Below are positions 7,551 to 15,884 of a DNA stretch of 18,144 bases, piece by piece. The translations under genes and the position numbers were made by a program. The stretch spans positions 1 to 18,144 of the forward strand of contig JABXGY010000078.1 in assembly GCA_016550395.1 (NCBI GenBank), given 5' to 3'. The notes below the pieces were generated by a model. That model did not search any database, was not told the origin of the DNA, and was given only the letters and a program-made list of their open reading frames with translations. How positions within the stretch are numbered: the stretch's first letter is position 1; each line of letters starts with the position of its first letter. The DNA is from an archaeon (lineage in GTDB: Archaea; Asgardarchaeota; Hermodarchaeia; Hermodarchaeales; Hermodarchaeaceae).

Positions 7551-7621
7551 CTATCGTATGTAGTTGGGTGGGGCTGGGTAGCAGATTTATCTAATTATAC
7601 GCCCTATTATTGGATGGGAAA

Positions 7622-8260
7622 ATGAAGGGGTTTCTTAGGATTCTCGTTGTGTATTTTTCAATTGTGTTTAGCTTTTCTATTCTAACTGTTAGTATATGTA
7701 ATCAGATTCCTTCAGTGTACAATCTTAATGGCGATTGGACAATCAACGCTTATGGCGCTTCTGTTGCAGTTCATCTGACAGCACCAGACACTGTTGTTAC
7801 CATGACTGAAGTGTGGTTTAACGCATCTGCGCAGGTTGTGGCTCTGGATGATGAGTTCCCGTATAATGCGCGGTATGTCTACATCTACAATCTTTCCTAT
7901 TTTCTTCAAACTCCGCTTGGCTCCCTTAATACGGGGACTAATAGTAACTCTGCGAATATGACAGTCGGTAGCGTAAGGACCGTTAGGAACCACGTCATTC
8001 TGAGTGCAGCTTCGTGTGGTCTTCTTCCTGGCGAATCAATCGTATTGACATATCATATTGGTGTAGAAATGGGGGTAGAGGTAGAAAATGGCACAATTTA
8101 TTACCTTCAGAGAGATCTTCAATATCCCTTCCAAGTCATTGCAGGTCAGGATGCATTAGAGAGTCTACGAAGGCAGCAATCCTGGTATCAATATCTTGGG
8201 CTTAGTGTCTTTATTCTCATTGTGATAATCATCGCGTATTATGGTTACAAGAAAAAATAG
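7622..8260 (+). CDS. Small anchored surface protein, unknown family
   Basis: This 212-residue protein begins with MKGFLRILVVYF and a hydrophobic signal-type helix (about 5-24). It has an exported beta-rich middle with several N-x-S/T sites (for example NAS, NLS, NMT, NGT) and ends in a transmembrane helix (about 193-208) and YKKK. This is an extracellular domain tethered by its C-terminus, a layout common for archaeal surface proteins. I recognise no conserved family. ATG 7622 is chosen; TTG 7610, four codons upstream in frame, is the alternative. It lies between two gene remnants but shows no lesion itself. Confidence 0.65.
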   Translation: MKGFLRILVVYFSIVFSFSILTVSICNQIPSVYNLNGDWTINAYGASVAVHLTAPDTVVTMTEVWFNASAQVVALDDEFPYNARYVYIYNLSYFLQTPLGSLNTGTNSNSANMTVGSVRTVRNHVILSAASCGLLPGESIVLTYHIGVEMGVEVENGTIYYLQRDLQYPFQVIAGQDALESLRRQQSWYQYLGLSVFILIVIIIAYYGYKKK

Positions 8261-8270
8261 TGCTGATGTT

Positions 8271-8922
8271 ATGCTTGATAGAATTCTTGGTCGTGGATGG
8301 AAATTGAGTAGAGTGATTCGTGCAACGTCACTGTACAAGTTTTTGAGAGTGCAACAATAGTCCGTTGGATAAGATTGTCTTGGATTGTGGAGCAGGGGGA
8401 AAGGATCCACCGCTTCAGGTGTTCTCTTCATTGGGTTACAAAACATGTGGAATTGATATTGCTGAATCGAACCTTAGAGAGACTGTATCCTTTGGTGAAC
8501 AATTGGGTGTGGATTTCTGTTTATTGAATGCTGATATACGACATATTCCGTTTCGAGATTAAAGTTTCAGTTTTTTATATTCGTTTAATACGATTCAGAT
8601 GATGTCGAAGAAAGATATTGGACGAGCCGTTGGCGAAATATTGAGAGTGTTAAGACCGAGGGGACTGTGTTTCTGGAATTTTGTCTCAATCGACGAATCT
8701 CCACCACAAGGGACAATAGAAATTGGCAAGAGAGAATTTTTAGTTGAAGGTCGCTGTTGGTATGGTGGCCCACTCATCGATTCTTTTTTTGAAGACAATG
8801 AACCAGACCAATATTTCAGGAGATGTGCCATTCTTCATAAAGAAAAGCGAACGATAGAACGGGAAATAGAAGGAACGAAAGAATTTCAGGCGTACCTTGA
8901 TTACATTGCTAAGAAGAAGTGA
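8271..8922 (+). pseudogene. Broken class I SAM-dependent methyltransferase gene
   Basis: Three pieces read as one protein. ATG 8271 opens a frame (MLDRILGRGWKLSRVIRA) that fails at TAG 8358. One frame over, from about 8347, the reading continues as SPLDKIVLDCGAGGKDPPL, which carries the SAM-binding motif I (LDCGAGG), then GIDIAESNL and NADIRHIPFRD. TAA at 8560-8562 interrupts this, and the same frame resumes at once with SFSFLYSFNTI and EILRVLRPRGLCFWNF, the usual post-motif region of Methyltransf_11 proteins. So there is one frameshift near 8345-8349 (about one extra base) and one nonsense codon, plausibly GAA to TAA in IPFRD-E-SFSF. The substrate of the ancestral enzyme is unknown. The stop is 7 bases from the convergent DUF917 gene. 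Assembly error could imitate one lesion but is less likely to explain both. Confidence 0.75.
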
Positions 8923-8929
8923 ATGAGAA

Positions 8930-10054
8930 TCAGTTTTCAATGGGTCTATATTCCATGGGCAATTGAAAGTGAGACGGTCCAAAAAGTTCAATGCCTTTTT
9001 TGGTTCGCCATTGTGGAGCAGCTGGTACACCAAAGACGGTAAGGTAACGTTTGGGGCGAAGCTCCGCCTTACCGATTGGTATACCTTCACCTGTAGTAGT
9101 ATCGATGACGCAAATTGAATCAGGAGAAGATGCTATTGGGGTGTCATCAAACCATACAGCGAGATATTCATTTTTGAACCAAATCCGCATATTTCCTTCT
9201 TGTCTCTGCCTTTCACCGGTATGAAAAATACCTCGCATCTCAACGGAACCCGTGGTAAATCCTCCCGCGTCTATGAGATCAAGCCGTGTAACCTTACCCG
9301 TAAAGAGATGGATTCCACTCGTCTCAGCTAAGATTCTTTCTACCACATCTTTCCCTTCAGCACGGGCTTTGTCCATCGTTTGGCCAAGACGAATACAACG
9401 GGTGACGGATCCGTCGATTGCTGCTCGGCGATAGTGTTGACCTGAGGCGGGACACCGAGCCACTCCCACCGTACCGCCAGACGCCATAGCTACATGCCGA
9501 GTAATCACCTCTGCTCGAGCATCATCGATGGCTTCTTTTAAAATTAGAAAGTCACCAAAGGGCGAGACCATTGAAAGGGGAGTAATGGACAGCCCAGCCA
9601 GATTCGTGGTAGAGATGGCGATTTCGGGTTTTGCACGACCACAACAATCTCCGTCGATGACCACTTTCCCTAACTTAGCTGCCACGTACATTGGAATCAC
9701 ACCATTTCCGGGTCCAATTTCTGTGGCAATAAAGCCAAAAGGCTCACGTCCAAGGTGCTTTGAGAGTCGTTGGGCGGCTTCCACATAAAGATCTGTTGTA
9801 GTGCGTGGAAGTTGGGCTACTAACTTTTGAGCTGCTTTACTAACTCCGCCCCCAACACTACCCACTATGAAAAGGAGTTCATCATCAGGTACTTCTTCTA
9901 GGCTAACCATTCGAAAAGAACCACCAGCATCATAAACTTCGCTAATTCGCTGGTGTGCAGTCGCTTCAATTCCCCCACCACCACAGGCTAGAACCTTAGC
10001 TCCGGTAATGTAATGGTTGACCTCTTTACAGGACAGAGGTTTCATGAATGCCAT
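8930..10054 (-). CDS. DUF917 family protein
   Basis: This 374-residue protein carries the family's landmarks: GAKVLACGGGG at 18-28, ATEIGPGNGVIP at 110-121, VVIDGDCCGRAKPE at 131-144 and a C-terminal YRPIE. DUF917 proteins are soluble and related to hydantoinase/oxoprolinase-like enzymes; one characterised member is an S-methyl thiohydantoin desulfurase, but most have no proven substrate and I do not assign one here. ATG 10054 is used; ATG 10045, three codons in, is equally possible since no strong ribosome binding site separates them. It is the second gene of a pair: the zinc-ribbon gene ends 27 bases upstream on the same strand, so the two are probably co-transcribed. Confidence 0.88.
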   Translation of the reverse strand: MAFMKPLSCKEVNHYITGAKVLACGGGGIEATAHQRISEVYDAGGSFRMVSLEEVPDDELLFIVGSVGGGVSKAAQKLVAQLPRTTTDLYVEAAQRLSKHLGREPFGFIATEIGPGNGVIPMYVAAKLGKVVIDGDCCGRAKPEIAISTTNLAGLSITPLSMVSPFGDFLILKEAIDDARAEVITRHVAMASGGTVGVARCPASGQHYRRAAIDGSVTRCIRLGQTMDKARAEGKDVVERILAETSGIHLFTGKVTRLDLIDAGGFTTGSVEMRGIFHTGERQRQEGNMRIWFKNEYLAVWFDDTPIASSPDSICVIDTTTGEGIPIGKAELRPKRYLTVFGVPAAPQWRTKKGIELFGPSHFQLPMEYRPIEN

Positions 10055-10081
10055 CTCTGCATAATATTGGATTGTTCAGAA

Positions 10082-10756
10082 TCAATCATCCGGAGGTATT
10101 AACGGGACTCCACATTTGTAACAATACTGAGAAGTTTTCATTGCAGCAGGAGTACCACAGTTCCAACAGAAGCTGATTTCCACATCGCTAGAAAGAACTT
10201 TAACTGGCTCACTTGGTTGTTGTGGGTGTATTTCAGTTGAAGCAACGGGGGTTATGGGTGTTGGTTCCGCTTGAGATGGAGCTTGCATGATGGAATCATG
10301 GATTACTGTTGAAATTTTTCGTTCACCAGAGCCATGTTGTGGACAGCGAATTGCAAGCACCTTATAGCTACCAGAAGTTTTTGTTCCTTCCAAGGTGACA
10401 GGATTCCCACATTTGAGGCACCTGAGAACCTGTTGTTTGATGAGAGGAGCATTTTTTGCAAGGTCTTCAAAGAGGAAGGAATAGTCTCCTGAGTCCGAAT
10501 GATTAGGACAACGAAGTTCAAGTTTCACGAGTCCCTCTCTCTGCATTTTCGCTTGGGCTATGGCGAGCTGTTTATGAATTTCCGCTTGAAAGGGATCTTT
10601 TTCGGTTTGGGCGAGTTTTAGATGTTCTTTCTCCAAGGCTTCGCTCGCTGTTTGTTCCATGAACCCCAATTTTGCTTTTCGAATGACATTACTCACCACT
10701 CTTGGTTGGCCACATCTTTTGCAGGCAATCTCTGTTAGTAAAGACTCATCGCTCAT
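10082..10756 (-). CDS. Protein with three zinc ribbons
   Basis: This 224-residue soluble protein contains three Cys/His metal-binding pairs. The first joins CKRC (12-15) with CPNH (83-86) across a charged helical insertion. The second joins CLKC (113-116) with CPQH (138-141). The third is a compact ribbon with CWNC (197-200) and CYKC (212-215) at the C-terminus, after a proline-rich linker (about 160-185). The first two end in C-x2-H, so they look like internal duplicates. Such proteins usually bind nucleic acid or other proteins, but I recognise no named family. ATG 10756 has GGTGA about 12 bases upstream. It is probably the first gene of a unit with the DUF917 gene. Confidence 0.75.
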   Translation of the reverse strand: MSDESLLTEIACKRCGQPRVVSNVIRKAKLGFMEQTASEALEKEHLKLAQTEKDPFQAEIHKQLAIAQAKMQREGLVKLELRCPNHSDSGDYSFLFEDLAKNAPLIKQQVLRCLKCGNPVTLEGTKTSGSYKVLAIRCPQHGSGERKISTVIHDSIMQAPSQAEPTPITPVASTEIHPQQPSEPVKVLSSDVEISFCWNCGTPAAMKTSQYCYKCGVPLIPPDD

Positions 10757-10962
10757 TTCGATTCACCGGATAATGTTTAGAATTGTGTTTTCTAGCTAAT
10801 AAGGCTAGAAGGTCGGATTTTCTGTAATGGTGTAGAAGGAAAACTAATTTAACTTTTTTATACGTAAAAAGAGTAAATTTTATATCTGCTGTTATCAATA
10901 AACAGACAATAAATCAAAATCCATTCCTTCCATAAAATAATGGCTTTAGATCTATTGAGCAA

Positions 10963-11757
10963 ATGATAATGTATGACATTCCAAAAAAACCGGGCAGGTC
11001 ATTAAATGATAAAATTGTTGTAGGATTTGCTGTAAGTTACATCATATTGGGTATAGGATTTTGGATTACAATTCAGCTTGCGACCTTTGCATTTTTTGGT
11101 GCGATAACCCAACGGGGTTGGTTTTTACTTGGATGGAATCCTATGGATCCATTATGGTTGCACACCTTGAAGTATGGATTAAGATTGTATGTGGTCATGA
11201 TCCCGCTTTTAGTGATAATGGGGATCAGTATAGGTGTGTATATCTGGCTTTTTGAAGCTAAAGCTCAAGTATGGATGATGTTGCTGAAAACAATTGGAGT
11301 GAGTCTCATATTTGCACTCCCCCTCATTGTGCTCTTTGCGTTCTCCATGGGGGGATTTTGGGAGGTAATCGGTTTCTTGCCGTATTTATCATATTACAGT
11401 TATTACCTGATTTTGATTGGGCTATTTTACACGATTTTCGTGGTATATTTAACTGCGATAGTGGCGTTCAGCTCTCCAACGCCAACAGATATCGCTAATG
11501 AAATATTCCGAAACCCCGCATTCTGGATTCTTTTTTCCGGGTTCTTCGTTATTTTGATAATAACCTTAGTTCCCTTTGTGGATTCTCTAATTACTGAATC
11601 GTGGCAATACTTATCAGTTGATATATATTGTTCAATTTGGAGGGCTGGAATAATGATGTCATCGCTTCCTATTGCTTTCGTACTCCCAGTATTCCCCCTT
11701 CTTTTCAGCAGTTCGAGTTATTATACCAAGTTTGTTAATTCAAAACCACTTGTCTAG
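10963..11757 (+). CDS. Six-helix integral membrane protein, unknown function
   Basis: This 264-residue protein has about six transmembrane helices (near 18-46, 73-96, 105-127, 145-169, 187-208 and 226-248), a short charged N-terminus, and no soluble domain. I see no ABC, MFS or enzyme signature, so no function is proposed. ATG 10963 or ATG 10969 could be the start; no clear ribosome binding site is present. TATA-like stretches occur upstream at 10854-10863 and 10878-10885, and CATAAAATAATG near 10931 would give an almost leaderless message. The gene is divergent from the zinc-ribbon/DUF917 pair. Confidence 0.75.
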   Translation: MIMYDIPKKPGRSLNDKIVVGFAVSYIILGIGFWITIQLATFAFFGAITQRGWFLLGWNPMDPLWLHTLKYGLRLYVVMIPLLVIMGISIGVYIWLFEAKAQVWMMLLKTIGVSLIFALPLIVLFAFSMGGFWEVIGFLPYLSYYSYYLILIGLFYTIFVVYLTAIVAFSSPTPTDIANEIFRNPAFWILFSGFFVILIITLVPFVDSLITESWQYLSVDIYCSIWRAGIMMSSLPIAFVLPVFPLLFSSSSYYTKFVNSKPLV

Positions 11758-11771
11758 ATTGTATGGATTAA

Positions 11772-12974
11772 TCAAGCGTTATTCGATTTGAAAGGTTTGA
11801 ATTTAAGCAAGATAACAACGATGACGCTGATAAGCCCAGCCGTTATAATGAAACCTATGGCCAATCCTAGTCCGGAACTATCAGCGGGTATTGTTGCAGA
11901 GGGGAGGACGTAGTTTTCTATGAGTGAAAATATGTCTAAATCATTGCTGGCAGCCGTAATGACTACGATCATGTCGTGGTTGGGAATAACGAAGATATGC
12001 TGATTCTCATAGCCGTGCGCTGCATAAGCTTCCATGTTGGGACGAATCCACCATTGATATCCATATCCAGTGTTAGCACTCAATGTGACCTTTTGTGACG
12101 ACGAAGCAGTGACCCAAGAGGAAGGCAGAATCACGGTCCCATCCCAGCTACCACGGTGTAGATAAAGAAATCCGAATTTAGCCATATCCCGGGGTCTGAG
12201 CTGCAGACCCGAGCCACCGCATTCAATGCCATTCGGTGAATGTTGCCAAGAATAATCGGTAATGCCTAATGGCGTAAACAACGCAGTTTCCGCAAAATTA
12301 AGAGTTGTCATGTTAGTTGCTTGTGCAACAATTGCAGAGAGAAGGTGGGATCCTCCAGTATTATAGACCCATTGTTCACCTGGATTATATTCCATAGGTC
12401 GGTCGATAACGAATTGTACCCAATCAGGGCTGGTTGTCATGCGGTACCAGTCGTTATTGGGATGAGTATAGGGATAACTCGATTCATCCCATGGGAGACC
12501 GGAGGTCATGGTGAGGAGGTCTTCAACTGTAACTGCTTCTTTGCGTGCATCAAGGTTATCGATTGTCAGATGAGAGAAAAAGTCCACCATATAGTCGTTA
12601 AGTGAAAGATATCCCTGTGAGATTGCAATCCCAATGAGGGCAGATGTGACACTTTTTGTGCAGGAAAAGATGTTCCGGGTTTGATTAATGCGGCTTTGGA
12701 CTTGGAAATAATTCTCATACACTAAATACCCATGACGGACTATTAGGATGGAACGGAGTGTTGCACTCGATTCCCATCCACTGATATAGTTCTCCATTTG
12801 ACGATACCAGGTTGAATCCAGACCCTGAGACTCAGGAGTAGCTACCAGCCAGCCTGCGGTAGGCCAATAATCGGGATCACTGACCTGGGCATCAACATGT
12901 ACTGGTAAACAACTATTGAAGATAGTAAAAAGAAAGCCTAGTAGAATTAACACATTGAACTTCCTAGAAGACAT
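11772..12974 (-). CDS. Membrane-anchored serine hydrolase of the beta-lactamase (PF00144) fold
   Basis: This 400-residue protein has an N-terminal signal helix (6-22), a class C beta-lactamase-like domain (about 40-355) and a C-terminal transmembrane anchor (369-391). The catalytic S-x-x-K is SCTK (Ser104, Lys107). The second active-site motif is YNT (204-206), where the family has Y-x-N or relatives. The third, H-x-G-like, is HGY (320-322) in AAHGYENQHIFVIP. GGSGLQLRPRDMAKFG (253-268) is also typical. Such proteins include esterases, peptidases and 6-aminohexanoate-type hydrolases; the substrate is unknown, and antibiotic resistance should not be assumed. It should act outside the membrane. 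ATG 12974 follows AGGAAGAGAT. The MFS gene is upstream on the same strand but 222 bases away, so separate transcription is likely. Confidence 0.9.
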   Translation of the reverse strand: MSSRKFNVLILLGFLFTIFNSCLPVHVDAQVSDPDYWPTAGWLVATPESQGLDSTWYRQMENYISGWESSATLRSILIVRHGYLVYENYFQVQSRINQTRNIFSCTKSVTSALIGIAISQGYLSLNDYMVDFFSHLTIDNLDARKEAVTVEDLLTMTSGLPWDESSYPYTHPNNDWYRMTTSPDWVQFVIDRPMEYNPGEQWVYNTGGSHLLSAIVAQATNMTTLNFAETALFTPLGITDYSWQHSPNGIECGGSGLQLRPRDMAKFGFLYLHRGSWDGTVILPSSWVTASSSQKVTLSANTGYGYQWWIRPNMEAYAAHGYENQHIFVIPNHDMIVVITAASNDLDIFSLIENYVLPSATIPADSSGLGLAIGFIITAGLISVIVVILLKFKPFKSNNA

Positions 12975-13196
12975 GTTGATCTCTTCCTACGAATTATTCC
13001 ATAGAATCATCAGGTAAAAATTTAATGAAAACAGTTAGTTAGTAAATAGACTGAAAATTAAAAAGAGAGACCTAATTGCGAATCGGTTGGTTCAGAAATC
13101 GGAACCCAGAATAGATAAGGTAGAGTTGGTTTGATTTTGTTTACTTTTAGACAGGTTAACAATATTTGCCCACGACTTGCCAAGCTACGGGTTTAA

Positions 13197-14438
13197 TTAT
13201 GGATTAGCAAAAGCCTTCTCAGTTTTTTGAGCACGATAGATTAAATAGATAATCCCAAAGTTGAGAGGGAGAATAAGGCTACTTGCAATTAATGGGAGAG
13301 CTGGTTGGAATGCGTAACTAAGCCCACCGACATAAGGCGTTAATGGTGAAATAGCTCGAGATGTCAAGACAAATGTAGCGAATGCGTTCGGTAATTGACT
13401 GGGATGGATTTGATGAGAAATGATAGCGTTTGTGAGGATGTATCCTCCATAAGACAATCCTCGAACAACATAGGCTAGAGGGAGAAAGATTGGGACAGGG
13501 ATGAAGAATAAGAGGGCGTAGTAGCTTATGGATCCGAGAATGGGGATAGAAAGCATTTTGGTATAACCCCATCGGTCACCAGCAACTCCGAGGAGAGGTC
13601 CGAGAATAGCGCCACTAGCACTAAGAATAGTAAAGAGGACACCGATTGAGGATTCCTCTAAACCAAATTTATCGTAAAGATAGAGGGGAACAAAGAAATC
13701 AGCGAAGGTGTATACCGAAAATATAACACCCATAAAAATAGTTGTGAATATGAATACTCGATTTTTGATGAAATCCCACCGCCAACGTTTTTTAATGCTT
13801 TCAGATTTCTGCGGAACAGAGGTTAGTGGAAAAAGAAGAAGTGTACTAACGATATAGCAGACTACAGAAACGAGAAAAAGATTCGAGTAACCAAATAAAG
13901 AGATTATTAGACCACCAATTGTTGGAGCAGGAATACCAGCGAAGGCCGAAGAGCTGGCAATAAGAGAATATCCAATTCCACGTTGTTTTCTACTTGTTAC
14001 ATGGGATGTATAGGTTCGAAATGGCGCTGAGGCTAATAAAGCCGTTCCTTCGAAGAAGGCTGCGAGTAGTGCCCATTGCCATCCAAGAGTTTGAGCGAGG
14101 ATGTAAATAATCGGCGCAGGAATAACGATAATCCAACCCAAAATCAGGAGTGGTTTTACACCAAAACGTGTGGTTAGAACACCTCCTAATCCTGTCCAAA
14201 GGATTCCACTTGCCATCATAATTGAGGAAAAGAGCCCTGCCTGAACAGGGGTTGCCCCAATGCTGATGAGAAAGATGCTAAGGAAATTTGTATAAAGACC
14301 CAGACCAAAAAACCACATGAAATTTGAAACTAATAGAAACCCGTAACTCCGTTGAGGATGGTCAAGTATATCTGAATCTGATTCGATGGAACCACTCTCG
14401 TTTCCTGCCAATTTGTTACCTAGATTATCTTGTTCCAT
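13197..14438 (-). CDS. MFS transporter
   Basis: A 12-helix transporter of 413 residues from ATG 14438. The MFS loop motif appears twice, as expected for the two six-helix halves: GGVLTTRFGVK (85-95) between helices 2 and 3, and GVAGDRWGYTK (284-294) between helices 8 and 9. The cytoplasmic linker between halves is basic (KKRWRWDFIKNR). The family moves small solutes by proton coupling or facilitated transport; nothing in the sequence names the substrate. The frame extends to ATG 14486, adding a short hydrophobic piece; I prefer the inner start, as the first 30 residues are then a normal acidic cytoplasmic tail, but neither start has a clear ribosome binding site. A TTTAAAA element near 14532-14540 could be the promoter. 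Confidence 0.9.
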   Translation of the reverse strand: MEQDNLGNKLAGNESGSIESDSDILDHPQRSYGFLLVSNFMWFFGLGLYTNFLSIFLISIGATPVQAGLFSSIMMASGILWTGLGGVLTTRFGVKPLLILGWIIVIPAPIIYILAQTLGWQWALLAAFFEGTALLASAPFRTYTSHVTSRKQRGIGYSLIASSSAFAGIPAPTIGGLIISLFGYSNLFLVSVVCYIVSTLLLFPLTSVPQKSESIKKRWRWDFIKNRVFIFTTIFMGVIFSVYTFADFFVPLYLYDKFGLEESSIGVLFTILSASGAILGPLLGVAGDRWGYTKMLSIPILGSISYYALLFFIPVPIFLPLAYVVRGLSYGGYILTNAIISHQIHPSQLPNAFATFVLTSRAISPLTPYVGGLSYAFQPALPLIASSLILPLNFGIIYLIYRAQKTEKAFANP

Positions 14439-14561
14439 ACCAATCAAACTTATTTTTAATAGTAGAGCAAGCCCTAGACGTGCCATAATTAATTTTGTAA
14501 TAGGTGAATTTCGAAGCTTTGATCGGCCTCCATTTTAAAAAAACAGAAACTGAAAAGATTT

Positions 14562-15062
14562 TCATTGATTCCGAATACGACTTAAGAATGCATGGGGACT
14601 TTCAATAATTTTTATTTTAATTGGATTAAAGACTACTTGGACCCAAGGTTTGTCATCACCACGACGATCTCCTTCAATGATGAATTCTTTCACAAGGTTT
14701 CCGTAAGAGGGAGCGACGCTATTCAAATGAGGATCAGTATCTAGTAGCTGGACTCCACTAGCAGCATCGGTTAGAATTGTTGCGATAAGATACCCAGGAT
14801 GGTCTTTTTCGAGCGAATAAGCAGTTTGTAGCCCAGATTGACCTTGAAAAAAGGTAAAATCATTATGTGTTTCAACAGCATCCATGAAGATTTCATAGCT
14901 GAGTTGTAAGTTTCCAACCTTTCGGAGAATGACCAACACTGTGACGAATGGACCATACCCCGAAAATTCACGATCACGTCCATCCACGAAAGGTGGATAG
15001 AATGGTTTTGAAGGCAGAAGTTCTATAACAATTTCTTGGGAGAGAGGTCGTCTCAATTCCAT
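14562..15062 (-). CDS. Hypothetical protein, 166 residues
   Basis: A soluble-looking protein with no transmembrane helix or signal peptide. It alternates beta-strand-like segments (FVTVLVILRKV, YLIATILTDA, WVQVVFNPIKIKII) with polar loops, and suggests a compact alpha/beta fold. I recognise no family. ATG 15062 has AGGTATC directly upstream, and a short inverted repeat (ATACCT at 15067-15072, AGGTAT at 15081-15086) overlaps that site, which could be a control element. The gene is divergent from the small membrane protein gene at 15254 and lies upstream of the MFS gene on the same strand, about 76 to 124 bases away depending on the MFS start. Confidence 0.7.
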   Translation of the reverse strand: MELRRPLSQEIVIELLPSKPFYPPFVDGRDREFSGYGPFVTVLVILRKVGNLQLSYEIFMDAVETHNDFTFFQGQSGLQTAYSLEKDHPGYLIATILTDAASGVQLLDTDPHLNSVAPSYGNLVKEFIIEGDRRGDDKPWVQVVFNPIKIKIIESPHAFLSRIRNQ

Positions 15063-15253
15063 TTTGATACCTATTTCTAAAGGTATGTTTGACAGATTTC
15101 AACTTACGGGAACCATGAGGGTGAAAAAACTGCGATAAAAGAGAAGACCTAACATTTTTAGGAACTTTTAGGTTCGGATTTCCTCAGAATTAGTATCTAA
15201 TTCAAAAAACATAAACTCTAATGATAATGAAGAATTAATGAGGATCGTAAGTC

Positions 15254-15418
15254 ATGGAAGAGGATTTTGAACCGAGTTTGAATGACGAACAAATTTCATC
15301 TCCTCCCAACCAGTGGGCCATTAGATGTTGTGCAGTCCTTATCATCGTCGTCTTTATTACGGCTTTAATAGTTGGTTATGCATCCTGGTTCTTCCCCTAT
15401 CCATCCCCATTTCCTTGA
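15254..15418 (+). CDS. Single-helix small membrane protein, 54 residues
   Basis: A short ORF: acidic N-terminus (MEEDFEPSLNDEQ), one strong transmembrane helix (about 22-45, containing AVLIIVVFITALIVGYA) and a proline-rich end (FFPYPSPFP). ATG 15254 has GAGGATC about 9 bases upstream, and an AT-rich TATA-like stretch (ACATAAAC) lies about 40 bases before it. The ribosome binding site and clean hydrophobic profile support a real gene. The helix resembles those of archaeal pilin-like or small regulatory membrane proteins, but no family is recognised. A second short ORF begins 24 bases after its stop. Confidence 0.6.
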   Translation: MEEDFEPSLNDEQISSPPNQWAIRCCAVLIIVVFITALIVGYASWFFPYPSPFP

Positions 15419-15442
15419 ATTTTTAAAATTAGGTAAAAGCGG

Positions 15443-15607
15443 ATGCCATTGGATTTTTTAATTAGAGAAAGAGAAGTGGAACGGCTCCCCGGATATCCGA
15501 ATGGACCAAGAGGTTGGAGGGAAATTGGAGCATTCGGTCCAGGTTTTCCAAGATTTCCAATGCTTGGGGGCCTACTGCTGGTGGACAACGGATTTCGGAA
15601 ATTTTGA
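15443..15607 (+). CDS. Possible small Gly/Pro-rich protein, 54 residues
   Basis: ATG 15443 opens a frame of the same length as the preceding small gene. The product starts MPLDFLIREREVERLPGYP and continues with repeated G-P and F-P pairs (AFGPGFPRFPMLGG). TTAGGT lies about 10 bases upstream as a weak ribosome binding site. The close spacing suggests co-transcription with the 54-residue membrane protein. Composition is odd and a minus-strand frame also runs through here, so this could instead be structured non-coding sequence: a 10-bp inverted repeat brackets most of it. Confidence 0.3.
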   Translation: MPLDFLIREREVERLPGYPNGPRGWREIGAFGPGFPRFPMLGGLLLVDNGFRKF

Positions 15608-15633
15608 AAGTCAGACATCCATTGGGGAGCCGT
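15481..15633. repeat. Distant 10-bp inverted repeat around the second small ORF
   Basis: ACGGCTCCCC at 15481-15490 and GGGGAGCCGT at 15624-15633 are exact inverted copies 133 bases apart. The left arm is followed by the palindrome CGGATATCCG (15490-15499). In RNA the arms could close a long-range stem. No flanking target duplication was found. Confidence 0.4.
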
Positions 15634-15884
15634 CTTCGGTGTCAGCTTGTTGACCTTGGAGGGATAATCGTGAGTATTTTGGTGCCATGAACCTCTTGGT
15701 TATCATCCGCGTCCTTCCTGGTACGTTTCAGCAAGGAGAAATTCTGTAATTCAAGGGTAAATAGTCGTGGATACCGGCAAGTGCGAAAAGTAGTCTTTCA
15801 AGCTAAAAGAACAACAGGAAACCGAACTTACTGGTTCATTATTCATCCGATAAAAAATCGTATAGACAGAGGAAGCCTTTCTTG
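15608..15884. other. Intergenic stretch with a possible coding scrap
   Basis: No full gene is visible in these 277 bases. On the plus strand, a GTG at 15781 opens a stretch that reads protein-like (VVFQAKRTTGNRTYWFIIHP) and continues antisense into the regulator gene. It is too short to trust; it may be a gene fragment or chance. Confidence 0.25.

Noticed and set aside
15397..15618. Minus-strand open frame of 73 codons across the second small ORF
   Set aside because: It is Ser/Pro/Gly-rich with no recognisable motif, and it overlaps the better-supported 54-residue membrane protein gene.
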